Assembly (NCBI GenBank): GCA_947174295.1
Contig: CAMWIG010000030.1
Location: 1 to 14,322, forward strand
Length of the DNA: 14,322 nucleotides
From: an uncultured Alistipes sp.
GTDB lineage: Bacteria; Bacteroidota; Bacteroidia; Bacteroidales; Rikenellaceae
Direction: 5' to 3'
A program made the position numbers and the translations under genes. The notes under the pieces are model-generated. The model saw only the letters and a program-made list of their open reading frames with translations. It made no database searches and was not told the origin of the DNA. Shown here one piece after another: positions 1-7,935 of the stretch. Numbering within the stretch: the first letter of the stretch is position 1; each line of letters begins with the position of its first letter.

Positions 1-2180
1 TGTCCCGTCCATTCGAAACGCTCGCGGCCCGCCTTCACGCGGTGCGCCGCCGCGGCATCGCCCGAGTAGGCCACGCAGAGCGTCACCGTGCGGCCGCCCT
101 CGAACTCGAAGCGCGCGACGGTGCAGTCGGCCGTATCGGCCAGTACCTCGACCTTGCGGCACGAGGCGGTCAGGTTGGCCGACTGCTCGACTTGCAGGTC
201 GTAGGTTCCGTGGCTCTCCAAGGCCGAGCAGAAGGTGTGGTTGCGCTTCGCATTCTCTCGGATTACGTATGCCGTCTCGCCGCGCAGATTGAAGTCGGGG
301 TCGTTGGCGCCGGCACGCACCAGACGCAGCTCCGTGGAGGGCGTCGTGGCGGTCGAGAGGCTGTAAAAGCGGTCGCCCGCAAGCCACGTGTAGCACGAGG
401 TCGCCGACTCCGCGTTGCGGCCCTCGGCCTCGACCCATATGTGCTGGTAGCCGTTGCGGCCGCCCAGAGTGGTCATTGTGTTCAGAGCGCGTTCGTAGGG
501 AAAGTCGAGCGAAATCATGTGGCCGTTGTACCAATAGGGCAAATCGTAGCGGTGTTCCTCGTCGCTCTCGGCCTTCACGAGGTCGAGAATCAGCGGATAT
601 TGCAGGAACGGAGTGGTCACGTAGGCCGTGGTGCGGCGCATGACGATGCCCTCGTAGGCGTTGCGCTCGACGGCAGAAACAATCTGCACATCGGGCTGCG
701 AGAAGTCGGTGAACAGCACCTCGGAGTGGTGTTTCGACGAACGCTTGATGTCGCCGTCGAAGTGGCTGCGCTCGTCAGCGACCAGCGTGTTGTGCGCCAC
801 GGTCTGCATGGCGAACGACTTGTTCTGCTTGGTGTAGTGGCCCTTGTACTTGGCCTCGATGTTGATGAATCGAGCAGCGCCGTAGTCGGTCAGCACCTCG
901 TTGCCATTGTCGTAGTAGGCCAGCGTGAGCTTGTCGTAGTGGCCGTGGCTGAGACCGTGCGAGGTGGCTTTAATCGTGACGAGCGAATTCAGCGCGGGGT
1001 CGGTCGAACGAATGGCCGCCACTCCGCCCTCGCTGCCGTCGCGTCCGTCGCGGTAGAGCGCACTGCGAAAACGCAGGGGCTGCGCCTCGCCGCGCGCGAT
1101 GTCGCGCGCCACGGCATAACCGGCGTCGGTGGGCAGGAACTTGTCCTGATAGCGGGCCGCGATGTCGAGCAGCTGCTTGTTCGAGGGGTCGGCATTGTAG
1201 GCGATGTCGACGGCGTAGATGAGCTCCTGCGCGTCGTATCCTTTGTCGAGAGCGTCGTTGAAGCGCAGGAAGCGGCCCTCGTAAGCCAGCTGCGTCAGCG
1301 TGGCCACGGCCTTGCCGATAATGCCGTCGCGATACTCGAAGATGCCGATTTCGGGGCGTTTGTGGTCGATGCACTGCGCGAAGACCACGAACGGCCAGAT
1401 GGCGTAGCGCTGGTAGTATGCGCCCTCGGTGAAGTAGCCGTCGGGCGAGAAGAGGTAATCGAGCTGACGGATGAAGCCGCCCGTCTTGCCGGTCTTGTCC
1501 GAACCGTAGAGCGCGCGGTCGACCAAATCGTCGTCTCCCATGGCCATGCCTATCATTCCGACGGCGGCCGTGGCCCACGTTCCGTGGTTGTGCATCTTGT
1601 TGAACACCTTGTTGTTGGCGCGGTTGTCGGCCGTGCCGTTCATCACGAAGTCGGCATAGGGCTTAAAAAGCTTCTCCTCAACCGTGCGGCGCTCCTCGTC
1701 GGTGAAGCTGTCGTAGGTGCAGTCGTAGGCGATGGAGGTGTGCACGAGCCACACGCTCTCGTTGAGCGTCTGCCAGAATATCCGGCCCGGCACTCCCGAA
1801 AGCTCCACGGGATGGTAGCCCAGCGTCGGGTAGAGCCCGGCGTAGGCCAAAAGCATGTCGACCACGTAGCGGGCGTACTTCTTCTCGCCGGTCATCTGGT
1901 ATGCTATGCCGCAATCGAACATGCGGTAGTAGTTGAGTTTGTGCTGTTCGTGTGTATATCCACCGCCGCCGTCCCTGGGCTGCGGCACGACGATGGGCAG
2001 GGACAGCGCCTCGTCGGCTCCGCGCAGCGTCGCTTCCAGCGAGCGGTCGAAGGCGGGCACCGAGCCGCGTGCGGCGCGAATCTCACCGACGCCGCGCTCG
2101 GTTAGCAGCAGCGAGGGGTGCTGGGCCGCCGAAACAGCGGCCAGCATAGCTGAAATAAGGGTCAAAAGCAGTTTTTTCAT
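1..2180 (-). CDS. PL17 family oligo-alginate lyase (exo-type), 3' end cut by window edge
   Basis: The product is a heparinase II/III-like PL17 lyase that would remove unsaturated monouronate from the ends of alginate oligomers by beta-elimination, giving DEH. The start is ATG at 2178-2180, followed by a signal peptide (residues 1-19, ending AVSA) with no lipobox, so a periplasmic enzyme is likely. About 726 codons are visible with no stop, close to the full family length of roughly 700-750, so only a short tail is missing. An alpha-toroid covers about residues 25-370 and a beta-sandwich the rest. N198-H199 in MHNHG, Y255 in EGAYYQRYA and H412 in SHGHYD match the catalytic residues recalled for Alg17C (N201, H202, Y258, H413). 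H414, D432 (TDYGAARF) and H463 (VAHNTL) match its structural zinc ligands (H415, D433, H464). The gene starts 24 nt after the two-domain PL6. PL15 or another heparinase-like family is the alternative, but the TDYGAARF and QTVAHNTL blocks favour PL17. Confidence 0.9.
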   Translation of the reverse strand, partial: MKKLLLTLISAMLAAVSAAQHPSLLLTERGVGEIRAARGSVPAFDRSLEATLRGADEALSLPIVVPQPRDGGGGYTHEQHKLNYYRMFDCGIAYQMTGEKKYARYVVDMLLAYAGLYPTLGYHPVELSGVPGRIFWQTLNESVWLVHTSIAYDCTYDSFTDEERRTVEEKLFKPYADFVMNGTADNRANNKVFNKMHNHGTWATAAVGMIGMAMGDDDLVDRALYGSDKTGKTGGFIRQLDYLFSPDGYFTEGAYYQRYAIWPFVVFAQCIDHKRPEIGIFEYRDGIIGKAVATLTQLAYEGRFLRFNDALDKGYDAQELIYAVDIAYNADPSNKQLLDIAARYQDKFLPTDAGYAVARDIARGEAQPLRFRSALYRDGRDGSEGGVAAIRSTDPALNSLVTIKATSHGLSHGHYDKLTLAYYDNGNEVLTDYGAARFINIEAKYKGHYTKQNKSFAMQTVAHNTLVADERSHFDGDIKRSSKHHSEVLFTDFSQPDVQIVSAVERNAYEGIVMRRTTAYVTTPFLQYPLILDLVKAESDEEHRYDLPYWYNGHMISLDFPYERALNTMTTLGGRNGYQHIWVEAEGRNAESATSCYTWLAGDRFYSLSTATTPSTELRLVRAGANDPDFNLRGETAYVIRENAKRNHTFCSALESHGTYDLQVEQSANLTASCRKVEVLADTADCTVARFEFEGGRTVTLCVAYSGDAAAAHRVKAGRERFEWTG

Positions 2181-2204
2181 CGGTCGGAATATGTGTGTAT
2201 AGTG

Positions 2205-4415
2205 TTATTTTCGTCGGAAATCGAATGCTGCGGCGTCGGCATACCGTGGTTCGTCGTGCGTGATGCCGCCGCGAACCACGTCGTCGGTCATGGTCACGAT
2301 GCGTCCTGCGTTCCAGAAGTTGCAGTCGAAGATGTCGATCTTCTCCCACGTGGCCTCGTCGAGACGTATCGACGCGCCGCCGCGGCCGCTGTTCGAGAAG
2401 TTGCAGCCCGAAATCTCCATGACCTGCGGGCCTATGGCGCGAATCACCGACCCGCGCTCCTTGTTGCAGCAATCCTCGAAGTTGCACCCGCGGATTGTGA
2501 CATACGGGCCGGCCGTCGACTCGTCGCTGCCGCCGCGATAGATGTTTATCGCCAGACCCAGCATGCGGAAGAACGAGCAGTTCTCGATTATCATGTCGTC
2601 GGCGTTGTAGCGCCCCTTGTCCTCGCGCTCGGCGGCGTAGTTCACGGCATCGCCCGAGAGGTTGCGAAAGAGCGAGTTGCGAATCTCGACACGCTCGGCG
2701 AAGGTGGCCTGCGTACCCTTCACGGCGAAGAACCCGCTCTCGCCGAAGTCGGCGAACTCGCAGCCGTCGACAGTCAGCGTATAGGGACGAATCATGTCGG
2801 CCGCGGTCGAGATGCCGGCCTTGGCCATCGACTTTCCGGGCTCTGGTGCGCCGCTGAACGCGATGCCTTTGATGCAAAGGCTTCCGCCGTCGGCGATGGT
2901 CACCATATTGTCGGGCTTGTCGCCTGCGAATCGGATGACCGGGCGCTCGGCGACCCCTTCGGCGGCCTCGATTGTCAGCGGCTTGCCGACCACCAGCGCG
3001 CGGTCTATCACATAGTCGCCGCCCGGGACGGTCAGACGGACGGTGCATCCCGCTCCGGCCCTCTCGACTGCCGCCGGCAAGTCCTCGCCGGCCGCCACCT
3101 CGATTACGCCGCCCTGCGCAGCAGCGGTCTCGGCCGTCTTGCGTGCCTGCACGCCACAGCCCTCTGCCATCTCCTCGTAAGAGGGAGCCGCCGCGACCTT
3201 GGCCTTCACCGTCTTGAAGCCATCGGCAGCAAATTTGCCGGCCAAATCGACCTTGTTGTTCTTGAACGAGATGCCCCTCACGTCGTCGACGGCGATGTAG
3301 GGCTCCGTCAGAGCGTCGTTGACTATCGTGTTGCCCTCGAAGAGCACGCGCTCGGGTGCGAGCGTGCGTTCAAGGTCCCGCCCCGTACCGAACTCTATGT
3401 TGGAGCAGCCGACGAAGAGGTTGTCGCGTATCTCGACATCCTCCACCAGACAGTAGCGGTTCGGCAGCGAGTTGGGCACGGCGTTCATGAGCGCCAGCGC
3501 CGAGAAGAAGCGCCCGCCCGCCAGGCCGTAGAAGCGGTTGCCGTGGACGCGGTGTCCGGCGTTCACCACGCGCACGCCGCCCGTATTGCGGCGGCCGTTG
3601 CCGACGAACACGTTTCCGCACGCCTCGTTGCGGTCGCCGTGACGCAGCGCCAGCACACCCTCGCACTCCCAGAAACGGTTGTTGCGGATGATGTTGTCGC
3701 TCGACTTTATGGATATGACCTCCACCTCGCCGTTGCAGCGGTCGAAGAGGTTATCCTCGATTACGGTGTTCGACGACGTGTAGGCCTGATGCGACGTGCC
3801 GACGCGGATGGTCTCCGCACCGTTCGAGCCGTAGACGGGACGATAGCCGAAGACGTTGTGGTCGATGCGGTGGTGGTTCTGCTGACTGCGCTCCTCGTTG
3901 AGCATCACGATGAGCGTGACGCCCAGATTGAGCTTACCGCTCAGTTCGCAGTGGTCCACACGGTTGCGGCGGCCGAACATCAGCACGTAGCTGTACGCCA
4001 CGTCGCGGCGCACGGGGTTGTAGGAGTCGATGACGCAGTCGGTCAGGCGGCAGTCGTCGGCCACCTCCCTGCCGTAGCGGAACTCGACCACCGAGCCGCG
4101 CGGGGCGAATCCGCCGCGGAAGTCGAGGCCCGAAATCACGAGCCACTCGCCTGCGAAGCGCAGCGTCGAGCCGCCAGTGAAGACCACGCCGCCCGGCGTC
4201 TCGGCCTCGATGCTAATCGGAGCACCCTCGGCGCCGTGTCCGAGCCATTTGAGCTCCATGTCGCGGTAGACGCCGTCGCGGATGACGATGCGGTCGCCGG
4301 CAGCGGCCGTTTTGAGGGTTCGTGCCACCTCGCCCGCCGTCACCTTGTACTCGGCGGCGCGGGACGCCGTCAGTGCGACGAGCGACAAAGCGGCCATTAA
4401 AGCGATACGTTTCAT
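2205..4415 (-). CDS. Two-domain PL6 family alginate lyase (chondroitinase B-like), periplasmic
   Basis: This 736-residue polysaccharide lyase probably cleaves alginate or its oligomers by beta-elimination. A signal peptidase I type leader (about residues 1-20, ending TASRA) without a lipobox suggests the periplasm. Residues about 21-400 form the catalytic right-handed parallel beta-helix. K237 in ISIKSSDN is the likely general base and R258 in LALRHGDRN the general acid, with the 21-residue spacing of chondroitinase B (K250/R271). E230 and E232 sit where the family's calcium-binding glutamates lie. N198 is a candidate third ligand. After an alanine-rich linker (about 404-436), residues 437-736 form a second beta-helix-like domain with no second K/R pair. 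This layout resembles two-domain PL6 enzymes such as AlyGC. The start is ATG at 4413-4415. It lies 39 nt after the single-domain PL6 and 24 nt before PL17, so the three lyases are almost certainly co-transcribed. Dermatan sulfate activity is possible for the family but less likely beside PL17. Confidence 0.9.
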   Translation of the reverse strand: MKRIALMAALSLVALTASRAAEYKVTAGEVARTLKTAAAGDRIVIRDGVYRDMELKWLGHGAEGAPISIEAETPGGVVFTGGSTLRFAGEWLVISGLDFRGGFAPRGSVVEFRYGREVADDCRLTDCVIDSYNPVRRDVAYSYVLMFGRRNRVDHCELSGKLNLGVTLIVMLNEERSQQNHHRIDHNVFGYRPVYGSNGAETIRVGTSHQAYTSSNTVIEDNLFDRCNGEVEVISIKSSDNIIRNNRFWECEGVLALRHGDRNEACGNVFVGNGRRNTGGVRVVNAGHRVHGNRFYGLAGGRFFSALALMNAVPNSLPNRYCLVEDVEIRDNLFVGCSNIEFGTGRDLERTLAPERVLFEGNTIVNDALTEPYIAVDDVRGISFKNNKVDLAGKFAADGFKTVKAKVAAAPSYEEMAEGCGVQARKTAETAAAQGGVIEVAAGEDLPAAVERAGAGCTVRLTVPGGDYVIDRALVVGKPLTIEAAEGVAERPVIRFAGDKPDNMVTIADGGSLCIKGIAFSGAPEPGKSMAKAGISTAADMIRPYTLTVDGCEFADFGESGFFAVKGTQATFAERVEIRNSLFRNLSGDAVNYAAEREDKGRYNADDMIIENCSFFRMLGLAINIYRGGSDESTAGPYVTIRGCNFEDCCNKERGSVIRAIGPQVMEISGCNFSNSGRGGASIRLDEATWEKIDIFDCNFWNAGRIVTMTDDVVRGGITHDEPRYADAAAFDFRRK

Positions 4416-4454
4416 TTATTGCAAGTCTGTTTTAAATCGTTTTTTGCGAGTTCG

Positions 4455-5834
4455 TCACCACCCGACTCCCGCATTGCGGCGGATTTCGGAGGTTGCGCCC
4501 GTCACGTCGGGCAGCGTCGGCGCCTCGGCAGCGATCGGAAGGCTCACCCCCGACAGCCGGCCGCCGTAAATCGTATTGCCGCGCCACTCGATGTCGGGCG
4601 CGGGATTCGTCGCGCAGTTCACGGCATAGTCGCCCGACGAGGACAAAGATACCGTATTGTTTTCGATTGTCGTCTCCACTACCGGCTCCGTCTGCGTCGA
4701 AGAGCCGTAATTCACCTGAAAGGCGTAGCGGCAGTCGACGATTACATTGCGCCTGACTACGGCGCGCCGCACCTGCCAGTAGCCGCTCAGCGCAGGGTCT
4801 TTCTGTCCGCGCACCAGACACAGGGCCGTCTTGTAGCCCGTGCCGCGCAGACGCTCCATGTAGTTGTTCTCGACCGTATGGTCCTCGCCGATGATGCGCA
4901 CGCCGCCCGTGCCGTCCAGTCCGTCGCCGAGGAAGTAGTTTCCCGTCACCAGACAGCGGTTTCCGTGGCGCAGCGTGAGCGAACCGCGGCTCTGCTCGAA
5001 GAGGTTGCCGCGGTAGATGTTGGCGCACGACTTGTTCGACACGATTTCGGCCTGCTCGCCGTGGCAATGGTAGAACCAGTTGTCCTCGACCGTGCACTCG
5101 GCATCCTGCATCGAGGTGTCGCTCGTGCCGATGCGAATCGTCTCCTGACCGTTCAACGGTTTGCCGTCGTCGCCGCAGAGAGTCACGGGGCGCTCGAAGC
5201 GGTTGGCGACGATTCTGTGGCGCGGCACGATGTCGGCCTCCAACCATACGACCAGCAGCGTTCCCATGTTGCGCTTGTCGCGGAACGTGCACCGGGTCAC
5301 CGTGTGGCCGCGGCCGTAGAGCGACACCCACTTGGCGTCGATATCGGCAGCCTCGGCCGTCGCGTCGCCCGTAACGGCGCACTGCTCCACCGTGCAGCAC
5401 TCCGACCCGCGGTCGAGCGTGATGACGGCCTTGCCTTTCACGGCCTCGGGATTCTGCCACCAGAATCCGTCGACCACGGCATACGAGCCCTTGACCGTAA
5501 GGCGCGACGCACCCGTAAAACGCACGTCGCCCGGCTCCTCGGCACGCAGCACTACCGGATTTGCAGCCGTGCCGGCCGATTTGAGGGTCACCGTCTGGTC
5601 GGCATACGTTCCGCTGCTCCACACTATCTCGGTGCCTGCGGCCACCTCGCCCAGCGCTGCCACGTCGGCGGCCGACGCCACGCGAACGACCTTTGCCGAC
5701 GGTTCGCCTGGCTGTTCGGGGCCCTGCGTTCCGGGCTCCGTCGGCCTCGGAGCGGGTATTTCGAGCGAATGGCCCGTGCAGCTCCATGCCAGAAGCAGAA
5801 AGAGTGATGTGAAAAGCGTATTGCGCACAATCAT
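4455..5834 (-). CDS. Single-domain PL6 family alginate lyase, predicted lipoprotein
   Basis: This 459-residue PL6 lyase would make initial cuts in alginate. The N-terminus is a lipoprotein signal: a hydrophobic stretch ending LLLAWSC, with Cys19 as the acylated residue. The lipobox is imperfect (W at -2). A proline/glutamate-rich tether (about 24-47) follows, so the enzyme may be membrane-anchored and possibly on the surface. The beta-helix fills about residues 48-459. K268 in IVSNKSCAN and R289 in LTLRHGNR are the likely catalytic base and acid, with the same 21-residue spacing as in the neighbouring PL6. The TIRIGTS block, shared with the partner as TIRVGTS, is typical of the family. The calcium-ligand segment reads GEQAEIVSNKS, one residue longer than in the partner. 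The start is ATG at 5832-5834, 92 nt after the IPT gene and beyond a strong hairpin, so it is the first lyase gene of the operon. No second domain is present, so this is the short form of PL6. Confidence 0.88.
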   Translation of the reverse strand: MIVRNTLFTSLFLLLAWSCTGHSLEIPAPRPTEPGTQGPEQPGEPSAKVVRVASAADVAALGEVAAGTEIVWSSGTYADQTVTLKSAGTAANPVVLRAEEPGDVRFTGASRLTVKGSYAVVDGFWWQNPEAVKGKAVITLDRGSECCTVEQCAVTGDATAEAADIDAKWVSLYGRGHTVTRCTFRDKRNMGTLLVVWLEADIVPRHRIVANRFERPVTLCGDDGKPLNGQETIRIGTSDTSMQDAECTVEDNWFYHCHGEQAEIVSNKSCANIYRGNLFEQSRGSLTLRHGNRCLVTGNYFLGDGLDGTGGVRIIGEDHTVENNYMERLRGTGYKTALCLVRGQKDPALSGYWQVRRAVVRRNVIVDCRYAFQVNYGSSTQTEPVVETTIENNTVSLSSSGDYAVNCATNPAPDIEWRGNTIYGGRLSGVSLPIAAEAPTLPDVTGATSEIRRNAGVGW

Positions 5835-5926
5835 GTTCGGTTATCGTTTGCGGCAGTCGTTAACCCGGATGTCGGCCGGCCGCCTCTTTTGCGGCCGGCC
5901 TTTCCGAGTCCCTTTACTAACCAAAT
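5835..5926 (-). other. 92-nt intergenic spacer between binding-protein genes and lyase genes
   Basis: This is the longest gap in the operon; the others are 13 to 39 nt. It contains the GC hairpin at 5874-5900. I see no Bacteroidetes-type promoter (a TTTG box about 20 nt upstream of TAnnTTTG) reading towards the lyases, and no clear Shine-Dalgarno. A TTTG lies just after the upstream stop codon, but no matching -7 box follows at the right distance. Confidence 0.6.
5874..5900 (-). promoter_or_regulatory. Perfect 10-bp GC hairpin between the IPT gene and the first lyase gene
   Basis: GGCCGGCCGC at 5874-5883 is the exact inverted complement of GCGGCCGGCC at 5891-5900, with a 7-nt loop. In the operon's transcript (minus strand) the loop is AAAAGAG and the stem is followed by GACATCC, so there is no U tract and it is not a standard intrinsic terminator for this operon. 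On the plus strand the stem is followed only by TTT. Possible roles, all inferred, are partial attenuation, an mRNA processing or 3'-end protecting structure that makes upstream messages more abundant than lyase messages, or a weak terminator for antisense transcription. Confidence 0.6.
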
Positions 5927-7915
5927 TTATTCGTTCAGCTGTTTCGACCAGTACATGTCGAACTCGATGTAACCCGCGCGGTCGGCATTGGCCAGACCCG
6001 TAGCCTTATCGGCGCAGGTGATGCCGGTCACGTGGATGAAGCCTATTTTGGCCACAATCGAAGCGTCGTCGCCCGTAACGGGCTTTCCGCCCTTCGCGTA
6101 GGTGATGTAGTTCATCATCAGCACGCTGCCCTCGACCCACACCGATGTCGTCTCGGCGGCGCCGAATGCCGGAGCTCCTGCCGTAGCGAGCGATCCGTCG
6201 TAGGCGGCCATGGATTCGAGCGTGCCCGACTTCACGGCCTCGCCCCACGACTCGTTCATCACGCGGTACATGACTATCGGCGTTCCGAAGGTCGACGGCA
6301 GCGACGTCCACGCCCCGAGCGTGCCGGTGCAGTGGGTCTTTATCTGCGACGCCGAATTGGCGCAACCGGCAATCGACAGTTTGCTCGACGAGTTGGTGAT
6401 GAAGAAGACATAAGGCTTCACGGCATAGTACTCCTCGGACGTCAGAGCCGACTTCGTCAGCGTGCTGGCCTCCTTGACCGCCGGGTTCGTGCCCGTCTCC
6501 ACGACGTAGCGGTCGAACCGGCCGTCGACCCACTCCTGAGTCGAGACCGTGCGGCCGAGGTCGGGATAGAAGAATGCGTTCTCGGCGGCATATTCGGTGT
6601 AGGTGTTCTTGGAGTTGGAGCCCAGTCCCAGACGGATGCCCTTGTAGCAGTAGAACGGGTAGACCTTGGCGGTGAACATCTCCGCCTTGGTGCCGCCGCC
6701 GTAGAGAGCCTCGACCTCGACTTCTGTCGCCGAGGTGAAGGTCACCCCGTCGGGCACTGCGAACGAGGCCTGCACGTCGTTGGGCTCGCCGACCAGTGCG
6801 GCAGCCACGCCGTCGACGAGGAATCCCTCGACCGAAGCCATGTTCTCGCCCGTCACGGTCACGGTCTTGCCTAAGTAGAGACGGTTGTCCGCTCCGCCGT
6901 CCTCGGCCGCGAAGCTCTTGAATATCGGTTTCGCAGGGCCCTGCGGCGTGGTGTCGACGCGGTATGCGGCGGCCAGCACGACAGCCTGCGCAGGCGTGCC
7001 GTAGACGCCGGCGATGTCGGCTGCGGCGACCACGGGGTCGGCCGTCTCGATGGATGAGGGGAATTTGACCGTTACCGAAGCCGCGGTCTGTTCCAGCACG
7101 ATAAGTTCGTAAGCTCCCCACCTGATCTCCGACACGAGGTCGAGGAACTCGCCCTCGATGACCAGCTCGTCGCCTATGGCGGCATTCTCGCCCTCGGGCT
7201 GCACGACGGGTGCGACGCGCGGGGTCTGCATCATAAACGGTGTCTCGCCGGTTACGTCGACGACGTTCGAGCCGCCCCAAACAGCGGCAATGGTCACCTC
7301 GCTCTCGCCTGCGGCCCACTCGCCGGCCGGCACTGCGAAGCTGACGGAGCTCGACTCCGAGCCCTCGACCACCTCGACGAACGCATCGGACAGCACGGCC
7401 TTGTCGCCGAAGCGCACCTCGGCCAGCTGTTCGAGATTGCGGCCCTCGATTCTGACGACCGTACCTACCGTACCCGAAGCGGGCGCGTAGCCCGTCACTA
7501 CGGCGTCGGTCACCGGCACGGTGACATAATATTCATAGCGGAAGACGACCTCGCCCCCTTCGCCGTAGACCAGAAGGTCGGTCAGATAGGAGTCGTCGCG
7601 CTGTGCGAAGCCGAGCGCGGGAACCTTGAATTTGAGCTCGCTGATGCTCTGCCCGACGATTTCGGCCTCCGTATCGTTCATCGTCACGCGGCTCACGCGG
7701 TCGAGGTTGAAGCCCTGAGCCGTCACGACCGTACCGACGAAGGCGCGCGTCGAACCGCTCTCGCCGTTGGCGCCCGTGGCATCGGGCACGAGCGTGCGCG
7801 TGGTCACGTCGATAGCCGGAATGTGGCCCTGCGGCTCGGTCGAATCGTCGCCGCAGGCGGTCAGCACGGCCGCTCCGAAGAGCAGCGCCGCCATGCCTTT
7901 CAATATGTTTTTCAT
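5927..7915 (-). CDS. IPT/TIG-domain surface lipoprotein, candidate alginate-binding protein (second of a pair)
   Basis: This lipoprotein sits where PULs carry SusE/SusF-type surface glycan-binding proteins and probably binds alginate chains at the cell surface. From ATG at 7913-7915 it has 662 residues. The leader ends in the lipobox VLTAC with Cys21, and the following GDDSTEP places acids at +2 and +3, consistent with Bacteroidetes surface export. An in-frame ATG at 7925-7927 would add four residues (MTTA); the inner one is preferred because it gives the MKN-type leader common here and a 20-nt spacer. About four immunoglobulin-like IPT/TIG modules follow (roughly 32-135, 136-230, 234-320, 328-418), with typical PASGTVGTVVRIEGRNL and AAIGDELVIEGEFL turns. 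The C-terminal domain (about 421-662), rich in aromatic and small residues, is one I do not recognise and would be the ligand-binding part. It aligns by eye with the C-terminus of the upstream gene product, so the two are paralogs. Confidence 0.8.
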   Translation of the reverse strand: MKNILKGMAALLFGAAVLTACGDDSTEPQGHIPAIDVTTRTLVPDATGANGESGSTRAFVGTVVTAQGFNLDRVSRVTMNDTEAEIVGQSISELKFKVPALGFAQRDDSYLTDLLVYGEGGEVVFRYEYYVTVPVTDAVVTGYAPASGTVGTVVRIEGRNLEQLAEVRFGDKAVLSDAFVEVVEGSESSSVSFAVPAGEWAAGESEVTIAAVWGGSNVVDVTGETPFMMQTPRVAPVVQPEGENAAIGDELVIEGEFLDLVSEIRWGAYELIVLEQTAASVTVKFPSSIETADPVVAAADIAGVYGTPAQAVVLAAAYRVDTTPQGPAKPIFKSFAAEDGGADNRLYLGKTVTVTGENMASVEGFLVDGVAAALVGEPNDVQASFAVPDGVTFTSATEVEVEALYGGGTKAEMFTAKVYPFYCYKGIRLGLGSNSKNTYTEYAAENAFFYPDLGRTVSTQEWVDGRFDRYVVETGTNPAVKEASTLTKSALTSEEYYAVKPYVFFITNSSSKLSIAGCANSASQIKTHCTGTLGAWTSLPSTFGTPIVMYRVMNESWGEAVKSGTLESMAAYDGSLATAGAPAFGAAETTSVWVEGSVLMMNYITYAKGGKPVTGDDASIVAKIGFIHVTGITCADKATGLANADRAGYIEFDMYWSKQLNE

Positions 7916-7935
7916 AGCTGTGGTCATTTAGCGTA

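Noticed and set aside
42..4400. Long plus-strand open frames opposite the PL17 and the long PL6 (687 and 735 codons)
   Set aside because: They lie fully antisense to genes with clear family motifs, their translations are rich in Arg, Val, Ala and His with no domain, and they arise from GC-rich codon bias on the opposite strand.
2205..5834. Chondroitin/dermatan sulfate degradation by the two PL6 enzymes
   Set aside because: PL6 includes chondroitinase B, but there is no sulfatase, GH88 or PL8 gene in the window, and the adjacent PL17 gene fits alginate.
5874..5903. Intrinsic terminator ending the operon after the second IPT gene
   Set aside because: In the direction of the operon the stem is followed by GACATCC with no U tract, and same-strand lyase genes of the same pathway follow with no visible new promoter.
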